Origin: Anaerolineae bacterium | GTDB taxonomy: Bacteria; Chloroflexota; Anaerolineae; B4-G1 | Assembly: GCA_016931785.1 (NCBI GenBank) | Contig: JAFGED010000319.1 | Location: forward strand, 1 to 38,722 | Direction: 5' to 3' | Length of the DNA stretch: 38,722 nt | Shown: one piece after another, positions 24,960 through 32,472 of the stretch | How the letters are laid out: the number at the start of each line of letters is the position of its first letter | How positions within the stretch are numbered: the stretch's first letter is position 1 | Made by a program: the position numbers and the translations under genes | The notes under the pieces: generated by a model | Database searches by the model: none | What the model was told of the DNA's origin: nothing | Seen by the model: the letters and a program-made list of their open reading frames with translations, nothing else

Positions 24960-27212
24960 ATGAGAAGGATGAGCGGATTATGGTGCAGAATCTGGTCCGT
25001 GGCTGTGCTGGCGCTGCTGTGCGGGGTCTTTTTCTGGGACGTGCTGTGGCTGCCCGGCAACCGCATCGTCGCCGGGAACGACCTGGCCAACATGTTCACT
25101 CACTGGCTCGGCTTTGCCTCCTCCTCGATCCGGCAGGGCCGGCTTCCTCTGTGGAACCCCTATCTTTCTTCGGGCCTGCCTTTCGTGGCCAACCCGCAAC
25201 CGGCGTTGTTCTACCCCCCCACGTGGCTGGCGCTGTTGGTGCCAGTCCCCAAGGCGCTGGGCCTGATCGTCGTGCTGCACCTGTGGCTTGCGGGCGTGGG
25301 GATGGTCGCCTGGCTGCGTTCGGAGGGGGCGTCGGAGGCGGGGGCGCTTCTGAGTGGAATCGTCTTTGCCTTCAGCGGCTACTTTTTCGTGCGCGTGCAG
25401 GCGGGCCACCTGGGCGTCATCACTACGGGTTCGTGGCTGCCGTTCACGCTGTGGGCCTACCGGCGGGCCGTGACGCGCCGCTCGTGGGCTCTCGCCGCTC
25501 TGGGCGGGCTGCCGGTCGGGCTTTCGATCCTGGCAGGGCACACGGCCTCTTTCCTCTACGTGGCGCTGGGGCTGGTTGCCTACGCCGCCTTCTGCGCCTG
25601 GGGGCGCTGGCGGGAGGAGCGGTCGGCGCGCGCGCTAGCCTTGCCCCTCGCTTGGTTGAGCGTGATGCTGATCGTCGGGTTGGCGCTGGCGGCGGTGCAG
25701 GTCCTGCCGATGGTCGAGTTGGTGACCCACTCGATCCGCCAGACCGCCAGCTACGATTTTGCCGCCCGGTTTTCCTGGCCTCCGGGCCACCTGCTGACCC
25801 TGCTGGCGCCCAACTTTTTCGGCGAGCCGCTGCACACCGGCTACTGGGGCGACGGCATCTATGACGAGTTCGTCTTTTACGTCGGCATCTTGCCGCTGCT
25901 GCTAGCGCTGCTGGCGCTAAAGCTGCGCCACCGGTTGAACCCGTTCCTGTTCGCCCTCGGCCTGGGCGCGTTGCTGCTGGCCTTTGGGGAGTACGGCGCG
26001 CTCCATCGCCTGTTCTACCGCTTCGTGCCGCTGTTCCAATCGGCGCGGGCGCCGGCTCGGGCCGGCTTCCTCTTCACGGCTGCCGCCGCCGCATTGGCTG
26101 GCCTGATGGTGACGGCGCTCCAGCCTGCCGACCGTGAAGAGCGCGAGCGGCTGCTTTCGCCGCTAAAGTACTCGTTGGTCTTGACCGTGGCGGGGATCGG
26201 TTCGGCGCTGGTCGTGGCCGGATTCGCGGCCTTCGCCTGGGGGCGGGAATCGAACCCGGCGGCCGGGCGGCTGTACCACCTGGCCAACCAGGCGGCGGTG
26301 TTTGTGCTGTTCTTTCTCCTGTCGGCTGTCCTGTTGAAAGCCTGGCGCTCGGACGCGCTCCCGCGCGTCCTGTTCTTGCTGCTGGCGCTCGGGCTGGTGG
26401 TGCTGGACCTGTGGACGTTCGGCGGCCGGGCGGTGGAGCCGGTGGACGTGGAGGAGAGCGGCTACTGGCGCAGCGTGGCCCAGGCGGTGGACGATCCTCA
26501 AACGACGCGGGTGCTCCCCTGGGGCTTGAACGACATCGAGCACAACGGCGGCATGCCGTTTGGGCTGCGCAGCGTCTTTGGATACGACCCGCTCGTCCTC
26601 CAGCGCTATGAGGAGTTTATCACCTCCGTGGCCGATCCCCGCGCGCGGACCTACGATCTCTTGAACGCGGGCTACCTGGTGACGACCGCCCCGCAGGATT
26701 TCCCCGACGCGCCCGGCTCTCCGCGCTTGGTGTCGGAGCAGTCCGGCGTGTGGGTCTACGAGCGGCCCGGCGCGCTGCCGCCTGCCTGGGTCGCGCCGCA
26801 GGTCGAGGTGCTGGACGATGCCGGCATCCTGGCCCGCATCCACGGGCCGGACTTTGACCCGCGCGCGGTGGCGCTGGTAGAATCGCCGCTGGCGTGCGCG
26901 GGCGATGGCTCCGGCGAGGTCGAGATCGTGCGCCGCGAGGGAAATCGGGTCGAGGCGCGGACGCAGGGCGGCGGTGGGCTGCTGGTCTTTAGCGAGGTCC
27001 ACTATCCTGGCTGGCGGGCCGAGGTGGATGGTCAACCTGTGCCGCTGGTGCGCGCCGATTACGTCCTGCGCGCCGTCTGCGTGCCCGCGGGCGAGCACAG
27101 GGTCGTGCTGGCGTACGATCCGCCGCTGCTAAAGATCGGCCTGGCGGTCACCGGCCTGGCTTTGCTATCCACCATCGGCATCGCCGTGTGGCGACTGCTG
27201 CGGCGGAGGTAA
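24960..27212 (+). CDS. YfhO-like polytopic membrane protein
   Basis: The 750-aa protein has an N-terminal helix, then GNDLANMFTHWLGFASSSI and WNPYLSSGLPFVANPQPALF, the opening pattern of YfhO-family proteins (bacterial GT-C-like membrane proteins; B. subtilis YfhO is implicated in lipoteichoic acid glycosylation). About a dozen membrane segments follow. The soluble C-terminal part ends GLLVFSEVHYPGWRAEVDGQ, then PAGEHRVVLAYDPP before a last helix, also a YfhO signature. It lacks the beta module seen in the neighbouring glycosyltransferases. It probably works with them in decorating a surface polymer. ATG 24960 is chosen; ATG 24969 is possible. The next gene starts 7 nt after its stop, with its GGAGG inside the end of this gene. 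Confidence 0.84.
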   Translation: MRRMSGLWCRIWSVAVLALLCGVFFWDVLWLPGNRIVAGNDLANMFTHWLGFASSSIRQGRLPLWNPYLSSGLPFVANPQPALFYPPTWLALLVPVPKALGLIVVLHLWLAGVGMVAWLRSEGASEAGALLSGIVFAFSGYFFVRVQAGHLGVITTGSWLPFTLWAYRRAVTRRSWALAALGGLPVGLSILAGHTASFLYVALGLVAYAAFCAWGRWREERSARALALPLAWLSVMLIVGLALAAVQVLPMVELVTHSIRQTASYDFAARFSWPPGHLLTLLAPNFFGEPLHTGYWGDGIYDEFVFYVGILPLLLALLALKLRHRLNPFLFALGLGALLLAFGEYGALHRLFYRFVPLFQSARAPARAGFLFTAAAAALAGLMVTALQPADREERERLLSPLKYSLVLTVAGIGSALVVAGFAAFAWGRESNPAAGRLYHLANQAAVFVLFFLLSAVLLKAWRSDALPRVLFLLLALGLVVLDLWTFGGRAVEPVDVEESGYWRSVAQAVDDPQTTRVLPWGLNDIEHNGGMPFGLRSVFGYDPLVLQRYEEFITSVADPRARTYDLLNAGYLVTTAPQDFPDAPGSPRLVSEQSGVWVYERPGALPPAWVAPQVEVLDDAGILARIHGPDFDPRAVALVESPLACAGDGSGEVEIVRREGNRVEARTQGGGGLLVFSEVHYPGWRAEVDGQPVPLVRADYVLRAVCVPAGEHRVVLAYDPPLLKIGLAVTGLALLSTIGIAVWRLLRRR

Positions 27213-27219
27213 ACGCGCT

Positions 27220-29436
27220 ATGGTAGCAACCCTTCGCCGTTGGTCATTACTTCATTGGTCATTGCTAATTATCCTGGCTGCCTACCTGGCGCTGGCCGTC
27301 GCCTACAGCCTGGCCTCCCCTATCTACGAGCCCACCGACGAGGTGCGCCACTTTCGCTACGTGCGCCACATCCTCGTCTACCGCGAGCTGCCCGTGCAAT
27401 CGGCCGAGGGGCCGCGCGCGCAGAGCCATCACCCGCCGCTCTACTACGCGCTCGGCGCGCTGGCCAGTTGGTGGGTGCCGGTGGAGCAGGACGTCTACTA
27501 CGACCCGCCTACCAATCCCCACTGGGACAACCGCCACTGGGAGGTCAGCGACGATAACAAGAACCAGTACCTCCACGGCGCCGGCGAGGCCTTTCCCTTC
27601 CACGGCGTCACCCTGGCCGTGTACGCGGTGCGCTGGATGACGGTGCTCATCGGCGCGGGCGTCGTCTGCGTCACCTATTTTATCGGGCGCGAGGTTTCTC
27701 CCGACCGGCCTGCGGTGGCTGTAGGCGCGGCTGCGCTCGTCGCCTTCACCCCGCAGTTTATCTACCTGAGCGGCGCGATCAACAACGATATCGCAGCGGC
27801 GCTGGCGGGCACTGCGGTGCTCTGGGCGTGCGTCCGGCTGGTGCGGCGCGGCCCGAGCTGGCGCGCCGATGTGATGATGGGCGTGCTCTACGGCTTGGCG
27901 CTCCTCACCAAGTTCAACCTCCTGGTCCTGCTGGCGCTGATCGAGCTGGCCTACGTGCTGGCCGTGTGGAGGAACCATGATGGGCGTGCATTCTTGCGGG
28001 GCAATGGGATCGTCCTGGGGCTGACCGCCCTGATCGCCGGTTGGTGGTTCGTGCGCAACTGGGCGCTCTACGGCGACCCTGCCGGTTTGAGCGTGCTCAA
28101 CGATCTGTGGGCCGGGAGGCCGTTCTTTGAAGGGCTGTGGGCGATTCCCCAGAGCCTGCCCTACCTGTGGAGCAGCCTGTGGGGGCGCTTTGGATACGGG
28201 CAGCTTCCTCTGCCCGAGGCCGTTTACCAGGGGCTGTTCTGGTTTTACGCGGCGGCGCTGGCTGGACTTGTCGTTATCCGGCGGCGCGACGGCGCGCTTT
28301 CGGTCCTGGCGCTTTTGGCGGGCAGCGTTCTGATTTTCACGGCCTGGGTGCTGTACTACATCGCGATCCAACCCGCCGGCCCGATGGGGCGCTTTCTGTT
28401 CCCCTGTTTGCCGGCGTTTGCTCTGCTGGTCGTTCGGGGTCTGAGCCAGTTCCTCCCCAGCCGCTGGGGTTGGCTATCGGGAGCGGTCGTGGCGGTGGGG
28501 ATGGCGGCGCTGGCCGTCTACGCGCTGGTCGGCGTGCTGGCCCCGGCCTTTGGCCGCCCGCGGCCGCTGACCGCCGCCGAGATCGAGGCTATACCGAATC
28601 GCGCGGACGTCGATCTTGGCGGCATAGCGCGCCTGCTGGGTTACGAGGTCGCGCCGACCACCGCCAGGCCGGGCGAGGTGGTAGAGGTCACGCTCTACTG
28701 GGAGCCGCTGGCGCGGACCGAGCAGAACTATGCCGTTTTCGTTCACCTGTTGAGCGACGTGGGCACGATGGTGGCCCAGCGCGATACGTATCCCGGCCTG
28801 GGGCGCTACCTGACCACCGCGTGGGAGCCGGGCGTCGCTTTTGCCGATACCTACCGCGTCCACATCCCCGAGGCGGCCTACGCTCCGGACGCAGGATATA
28901 TCCAGGTGGGCCTCTACCTGCCCGATGGCCCGCGCCTCGCCGCGCCCGACGGGCGCGACGCGCTGCGCCTGGCGACGATCGAGATCCTGCCCCACGCGAG
29001 CGAATTCCCCAATCCGCTGGACGCCAACTTTGACGGCAAGGCCGCGCTGATCGGCTATACGCTGGATAGACGCATCGTGCGCCCTGGCGAGACCATCCGC
29101 CTGACCCTCTACTGGCGGGCGCTGGCCCCGATGGAAAAGAGCTACGGCGTGTTTGCCCACGTCCTCGGCGATCAGGACCAGGTCTGGGCGTGGAAAGACG
29201 GCTGGCCGGTTGATGGCCTCGCGCCGACCTTTACCTGGCAGCCCGGGCAGATCATCGAGGACGTGCGCGACCTGCCGTTGGGGGAGACGACGCCGCCCGG
29301 CTTTTACGATATCGAGGTGGGCCTGCACGGCGATGGCCGCCTGCCGGTCGTGGCGCAGGATGGTCGCTGGCTGGGCAATCGCGTGTTGTTGAGCAAGATC
29401 CGCGTGGTGGAGGAGACGTATCTTTTCAATAAATAG
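27220..29436 (+). CDS. GT-C membrane glycosyltransferase 6 with duplicated C-terminal module; stop codon supplied by a MITE
   Basis: The 738-aa protein has first-loop motif YEPTDEVRHFRYVRHI (about residues 35-50) and AQSHHPPLYYALGALASWWV, typical of a GT-C subgroup, then membrane helices to about residue 460. Two copies of the beta module follow: ARLLGYEV...PGEVVEVTLYWEPL (about 468-595) and ALIGYTLD...PGETIRLTLYWRAL (about 607-731). The Shine-Dalgarno site GGAGG lies in the end of the upstream gene. Residues WSLLHWSLL are encoded by a TTGGTCA-type repeat. The final residues YLFNK and the TAG stop come from the MITE at 29418-29510. Removing the element and one duplicate restores an ending EETSQ with TGA overlapping the next ATG. 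Confidence 0.86.
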   Translation: MVATLRRWSLLHWSLLIILAAYLALAVAYSLASPIYEPTDEVRHFRYVRHILVYRELPVQSAEGPRAQSHHPPLYYALGALASWWVPVEQDVYYDPPTNPHWDNRHWEVSDDNKNQYLHGAGEAFPFHGVTLAVYAVRWMTVLIGAGVVCVTYFIGREVSPDRPAVAVGAAALVAFTPQFIYLSGAINNDIAAALAGTAVLWACVRLVRRGPSWRADVMMGVLYGLALLTKFNLLVLLALIELAYVLAVWRNHDGRAFLRGNGIVLGLTALIAGWWFVRNWALYGDPAGLSVLNDLWAGRPFFEGLWAIPQSLPYLWSSLWGRFGYGQLPLPEAVYQGLFWFYAAALAGLVVIRRRDGALSVLALLAGSVLIFTAWVLYYIAIQPAGPMGRFLFPCLPAFALLVVRGLSQFLPSRWGWLSGAVVAVGMAALAVYALVGVLAPAFGRPRPLTAAEIEAIPNRADVDLGGIARLLGYEVAPTTARPGEVVEVTLYWEPLARTEQNYAVFVHLLSDVGTMVAQRDTYPGLGRYLTTAWEPGVAFADTYRVHIPEAAYAPDAGYIQVGLYLPDGPRLAAPDGRDALRLATIEILPHASEFPNPLDANFDGKAALIGYTLDRRIVRPGETIRLTLYWRALAPMEKSYGVFAHVLGDQDQVWAWKDGWPVDGLAPTFTWQPGQIIEDVRDLPLGETTPPGFYDIEVGLHGDGRLPVVAQDGRWLGNRVLLSKIRVVEETYLFNK
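27240..27268 (+). repeat. TTGGTCA heptamer-type repeat in the start of glycosyltransferase 6
   Basis: Units TTGGTCA, TTACTTCA, TTGGTCA, TTGCTAA encode most of WSLLHWSLLI before the first helix. TTGGTCA-type heptamers are known short tandem repeats in cyanobacteria. Confidence 0.65.
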
Positions 29437-29510
29437 GGGAAGATGGGGGGTGTGAGGGCGGCGTAGCCGCCCTCACACCCCCCCCGCTCCCCGGATTATT
29501 GAGGTGATAC
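29418..29510. mobile_element. Complete MITE, copy 3, with 8-bp target site duplication
   Basis: This 93-bp element has ends GTATCTTTTCAATAA and, reverse-complemented, GTATCACCTCAATAA. The core is the 18-bp-arm hairpin GGGGGGTGTGAGGGCGGC with loop GTA. It is flanked exactly by GAGGAGAC at 29410-29417 and 29511-29518. It inserted in the last codons of the upstream gene and separates it from the downstream gene, which it formerly overlapped. Confidence 0.93.
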
Positions 29511-29516
29511 GAGGAG
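29511..29516 (+). promoter_or_regulatory. Ribosome binding site regenerated by target duplication
   Basis: GAGGAG lies 8 nt before ATG 29525 and is part of the duplicated target GAGGAGAC. The site that served the downstream gene before insertion was copied, so initiation is preserved. This also selects ATG 29525 over the GTG at 29504, which lies within the MITE. Confidence 0.85.
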
Positions 29517-29524
29517 ACTTCTCA

Positions 29525-30484
29525 ATGAAAAAGCACTGGATGAACATCCTGCGGGTGGCGATCACCGTGGCGGCATTGGCCTTCCTGTTCTTGACGGTCG
29601 ATCTGCGCAAGGTGTTGGGCAATCTGGGAGAAGCCAACCTGTTCTACTTGGGAGCTGCGTTTCTGCTCTTTGTGTTCAGCTTGGGCCTGCGAGCCTATCG
29701 CTGGTTCGTGCTGCTGCAGGGGCTCGACCCCGAGGTGCCCTTTGGCCGCCTGCTGCGCCTGTATTTTGTCGGGCAGTTCTTTAGCTCGTTCCTGCCCAGC
29801 GGCTACGGCGGCGACGTGGTGCGGGCGCTGGAGCTGACCCAGGATACCGAGTCCTCGGCGGCTATCGGCACCGTTCTGCTCGACCGTGCGACCGGCCTGC
29901 TGGTCAACTTTGCCATCGGGCTGATCGTGCTGCCCTTCGTCGCCGCTCGCATGGAGCCCTGGCTGGTGTGGTTGCTCATCGTCGTGGCGGGCGGCGGGCT
30001 GATCGCTGGCGCGTTGATCCTGGAAGGGCGCTTGCTGCGGCGGATCACGGGTTGGCTGCCGGCCAGGCTGTCGCTGGTTGGAGAAGGGCCGCTGGCCAAG
30101 ATCTATGCGGCGATCACCGGCTGCGGCTGGCCGGCGGTCCTGCGCGCCTTTGGCGTTTCGCTGGCGTTCAACGTCTTGAACGTCGTCATCAATTGGTTGT
30201 GCGGGCAGGCGCTCGATATCGGGGTCGACCTGGGGTACTTTTTCGTCGTCACGCCGCTGCTCTCCGTGGCGACGCTCGTTCCCTCCATCGGTGGGTGGGG
30301 GATTCGGGAGAACGTGAGCCGCGCCCTCTTTGCCCCAACCGGCGCGGCCGAGGATGTGTCGGCGGCGTTGGGCGCGTCGATCGGGCTGATCACGCTGGCG
30401 TCAGGGTTGGTCGGCGGGGTGGTTCACGGGGTCGAGCTGCTGCGCGGCTTTCGCCGGAAGCCGCCGGAAGAGGGTGTCGATTGA
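29525..30484 (+). CDS. LPG-synthase-TM / UPF0104 family membrane protein (flippase-like)
   Basis: The 319-aa protein has eight or so membrane segments and the family signatures FFSSFLPSGYGGDVVRALEL (about residues 85-104) and LVPSIGGWGIRENVSRALF (about 254-272). This family includes the membrane half of lysylphosphatidylglycerol synthase (MprF), whose membrane part flips the lipid, and many stand-alone proteins next to glycosyltransferases. A role in translocating or transferring a lipid-linked precursor fits the context but is inference. No aminoacyl-transferase domain is attached. Originally the start overlapped the upstream stop (ATGA); a MITE now separates them. The stop TGA overlaps the -35 box of the next gene's promoter. 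Confidence 0.85.
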   Translation: MKKHWMNILRVAITVAALAFLFLTVDLRKVLGNLGEANLFYLGAAFLLFVFSLGLRAYRWFVLLQGLDPEVPFGRLLRLYFVGQFFSSFLPSGYGGDVVRALELTQDTESSAAIGTVLLDRATGLLVNFAIGLIVLPFVAARMEPWLVWLLIVVAGGGLIAGALILEGRLLRRITGWLPARLSLVGEGPLAKIYAAITGCGWPAVLRAFGVSLAFNVLNVVINWLCGQALDIGVDLGYFFVVTPLLSVATLVPSIGGWGIRENVSRALFAPTGAAEDVSAALGASIGLITLASGLVGGVVHGVELLRGFRRKPPEEGVD

Positions 30485-30508
30485 CACCGCGTGTGGCTGT
30501 GCTATCAT
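30481..30508 (+). promoter_or_regulatory. Promoter of the FemAB/CelD-like gene
   Basis: -35 TTGACA (30481-30486), 16-nt spacer, -10 TATCAT (30503-30508). The -35 overlaps the stop codon of the preceding gene. Confidence 0.68.
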
Positions 30509-30538
30509 AAGGCTCTCAGAGTCGTTGGAGGTTTCATC

Positions 30539-31552
30539 ATGGCCTTATCGATAGATACCTATCGCAGCGTGAGCGGTTTCAAGGAGTTGGAGGATGAGTG
30601 GAACGGCCTGCTGCACCGCTCTTCTGCCGACACCGTCTTTCTCACGCTAGAGTTCCAGCGCGTCTGGTGGCGCTACCTGGGCGAGGGGGAGCTCCTCATC
30701 GTGACCGTGCGCGATGACGGCGAGTTGACCGGTATCGCGCCGCTTTTTGCGACTGCCAATTCCGAGGGCAAACGCGTGCTGGCGATCGTCGGCTGCGTGG
30801 AAGTCGCCGATTACCTCGACCTGATCGCGGCCAAAGGGAGGGAGGAGGAGGTCTGTGCGGCGTTGGCGAACTACTTGGCGTCGCCGCATGTTCCTGCCTG
30901 GGACGTGCTCGACCTGTGCAATGTCCACCAGGATTCGCCCACGCTGGCGGTTTTGCCGTCTCTTGCCGAGAGCCACGGTTGGACGGCCTCGATTGCCAAG
31001 GAGGATGTCTGTCCCGTCGCACAGTTGCCCGGCTCGTGGGATGAGTACCTACAGGCGCTGAACAAGAAGCACCGGCACGAGCTGCGGCGCAAGCTGCGGC
31101 GGGCCGAGGCTGAGGCGGACCTGGGTTGGTATATCGTCGGCCCGAGCCACGATCTGGGGGATGAGGTTGAGAGCTTCCTGGATCTGATGGCAGCCAGCGC
31201 GCCGGATAAAGAGGCCTTTCTCACGCCGCAGATGCGCAGCTTTTTCCGCCAGTTGGCGCACGTGATGTACGATGCCGGTTGGCTGCAACTGGCGTTTCTC
31301 GAGGTCGCAGGGCAGAAGGCGGCCGCTTACTTGAACTTTGTCTACGATAACCGCGTGCTGGTCTACAACTCGGGGCTGGACTGGCAGTCTTTTCCCCATC
31401 TCAGCACGGGCATCATCCTGGCTGCTTACTGCATCCAATACGCCATCGCGCATGGATGCGAGGCGGTCGACTTTATGCAGGGCGACGAACGCTACAAGTA
31501 TCAGCTCGGCGGCCAGGATGTAGAAGTGCGGCGGCTTACCATCCGCAAGTAA
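30539..31552 (+). CDS. FemAB/CelD-like GNAT acyltransferase (BioF2-like domain)
   Basis: The 337-aa cytoplasmic protein has the double-GNAT arrangement of the CelD/BcsL and FemAB-like group: FLTLEFQRVWWRYLGEGELL, the second-half block KKHRHELRRKLRRAEAE (about residues 176-192), and the closing pattern STGIILAAYCIQYAI and VDFMQGDERYKYQLG. Members transfer acyl or aminoacyl groups in polysaccharide, peptidoglycan or small-molecule pathways; the substrate here is unknown. The track start at GTG 30491 precedes the -10 box, so ATG 30539, with GGAGG 8 nt upstream, is the start. It has its own promoter and a strong shared terminator, so it is probably monocistronic. Confidence 0.85.
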   Translation: MALSIDTYRSVSGFKELEDEWNGLLHRSSADTVFLTLEFQRVWWRYLGEGELLIVTVRDDGELTGIAPLFATANSEGKRVLAIVGCVEVADYLDLIAAKGREEEVCAALANYLASPHVPAWDVLDLCNVHQDSPTLAVLPSLAESHGWTASIAKEDVCPVAQLPGSWDEYLQALNKKHRHELRRKLRRAEAEADLGWYIVGPSHDLGDEVESFLDLMAASAPDKEAFLTPQMRSFFRQLAHVMYDAGWLQLAFLEVAGQKAAAYLNFVYDNRVLVYNSGLDWQSFPHLSTGIILAAYCIQYAIAHGCEAVDFMQGDERYKYQLGGQDVEVRRLTIRK

Positions 31553-31585
31553 AAGTGCCGGGCATCTCTCAGATGCCCGGCACTT
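31553..31585. terminator. Bidirectional terminator, perfect 15-bp stem
   Basis: AAGTGCCGGGCATCT (31553-31567) pairs perfectly with AGATGCCCGGCACTT (31571-31585) over a CTC loop. It fills the gap between convergent genes. T-runs are short on both sides. Confidence 0.82.
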
Positions 31586-31590
31586 GCAGA

Positions 31591-32175
31591 TCATCCTCTC
31601 GCGCGCTCAAGCAATACCATCATCAGCAGGCTCAGGATGGCTTGCCTTTCCTCTGCCTCGCTGATTTCCGTTAGCTTATCGAGGCGGAACTTGCCCTCGA
31701 AGAAAGCGGGCTGCTTGGTCAGCCGCAGGACGGGGGTCCCATCTGCGCGCGAGATCAAGTACTTGGGGTGGAACAGGTAGCTGGTCGCTATCCCCACCAA
31801 CGGGATCTGCTCGAGCACCGCATCAACCACCCGTATCCACGGGTTTTCCTCGGCGATGCCCATGACGATTTCCTCGCCATCCAGGATGTCGTAGCGCGCT
31901 TTCCACAGCGACTTCATCCCCTGGCGCTTGACCGATCCCAAGGCGTTGCCCGCCGTATCGGAGAAATGGTAGCGGGCCGAGAAATCGATGACCCGGTCGG
32001 CGTTGATCTTGTACAGCGGTCGGGTCTGTTCCCGATCGGCAAAGACGGTGACCTCTTCCTTGAGTTTAAAGACCTTTTGCTTCACATAGTAGACCAGGTT
32101 TCCACCCGCGTCCGCGACGGCGAGCTGTGGCGCAAAGGCCAGGACTTTGAAAGAAAAGTTCAGAGGGTATTCCAT
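31591..32175 (-). CDS. LURP-one-related (tubby-like beta-barrel) protein
   Basis: The 194-aa protein resembles bacterial LURP-one-related proteins: YPLNFSFKVLAFAPQLAVAD at the N-terminus, then VYYVKQKVFKLKEEVTVFAD, RVIDFSARYHFSD and LGSVKRQGMKSLWKARYDIL. This family shares the tubby-like fold, a 12-strand barrel around a central hydrophobic helix, here probably the C-terminal ILSLLMMVLLE. Function in bacteria is not established; related proteins bind phosphoinositides or scramble lipids. The Shine-Dalgarno site AAGGAG precedes ATG 32175. It has its own promoter and a shared terminator, so it is probably monocistronic. Confidence 0.8.
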   Translation of the reverse strand: MEYPLNFSFKVLAFAPQLAVADAGGNLVYYVKQKVFKLKEEVTVFADREQTRPLYKINADRVIDFSARYHFSDTAGNALGSVKRQGMKSLWKARYDILDGEEIVMGIAEENPWIRVVDAVLEQIPLVGIATSYLFHPKYLISRADGTPVLRLTKQPAFFEGKFRLDKLTEISEAEERQAILSLLMMVLLERARG

Positions 32176-32216
32176 CGGCGTCTCCTTTTTAACTGGGTTT
32201 ATGTTTCGACTTGCAA

Positions 32217-32246
32217 ATTATAGCATAGTTTCTCAATGGGCAGCAA
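32217..32246 (-). promoter_or_regulatory. Promoter of the LURP-one-like gene
   Basis: Minus strand: -35 TTGCTG (32241-32246), 18-nt spacer, consensus -10 TATAAT (32217-32222). Confidence 0.65.
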
Positions 32247-32301
32247 CTCGATTCCTGGAACCTTTTTCCCTTCTCGTGCGTCTTGTAAACAGGCCGCTTG
32301 C

Positions 32302-32389
32302 GTATCTTCTCAATAAGGGGAAGATGGGGGGTGTGAGGGCGGCTACGCCGCCCTCACACCCCCCGCCCCCTGGATTATTGAGATGATAC
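32302..32389. mobile_element. Complete MITE, copy 4, with 8-bp target site duplication
   Basis: This 88-bp element has ends GTATCTTCTCAATAA and, reverse-complemented, GTATCATCTCAATAA. The core arms are the same 18 bp as copy 3 but with the loop TAC instead of GTA. It is flanked exactly by CCGCTTGC at 32294-32301 and 32390-32397. It lies just upstream of the macroglobulin promoter. Confidence 0.94.
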
Positions 32390-32417
32390 CCGCTTGCTAT
32401 TGTGCGGGCGTGTCTTG

Positions 32418-32455
32418 TGATATACTGTTGATGCAGCATCGTGCCGCGCGGCACG
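32418..32455 (+). promoter_or_regulatory. Extended -10 promoter and leader palindrome of the macroglobulin gene
   Basis: TGATATACT (32418-32426) is an extended -10 without a good -35. The leader contains the perfect 16-bp palindrome CGTGCCGCGCGGCACG (32440-32455), four bases before the AGGAGG ribosome binding site. The palindrome could be an operator or an RNA hairpin affecting ribosome access. Confidence 0.55.
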
Positions 32456-32472
32456 GCGCAGGAGGTATTCCG

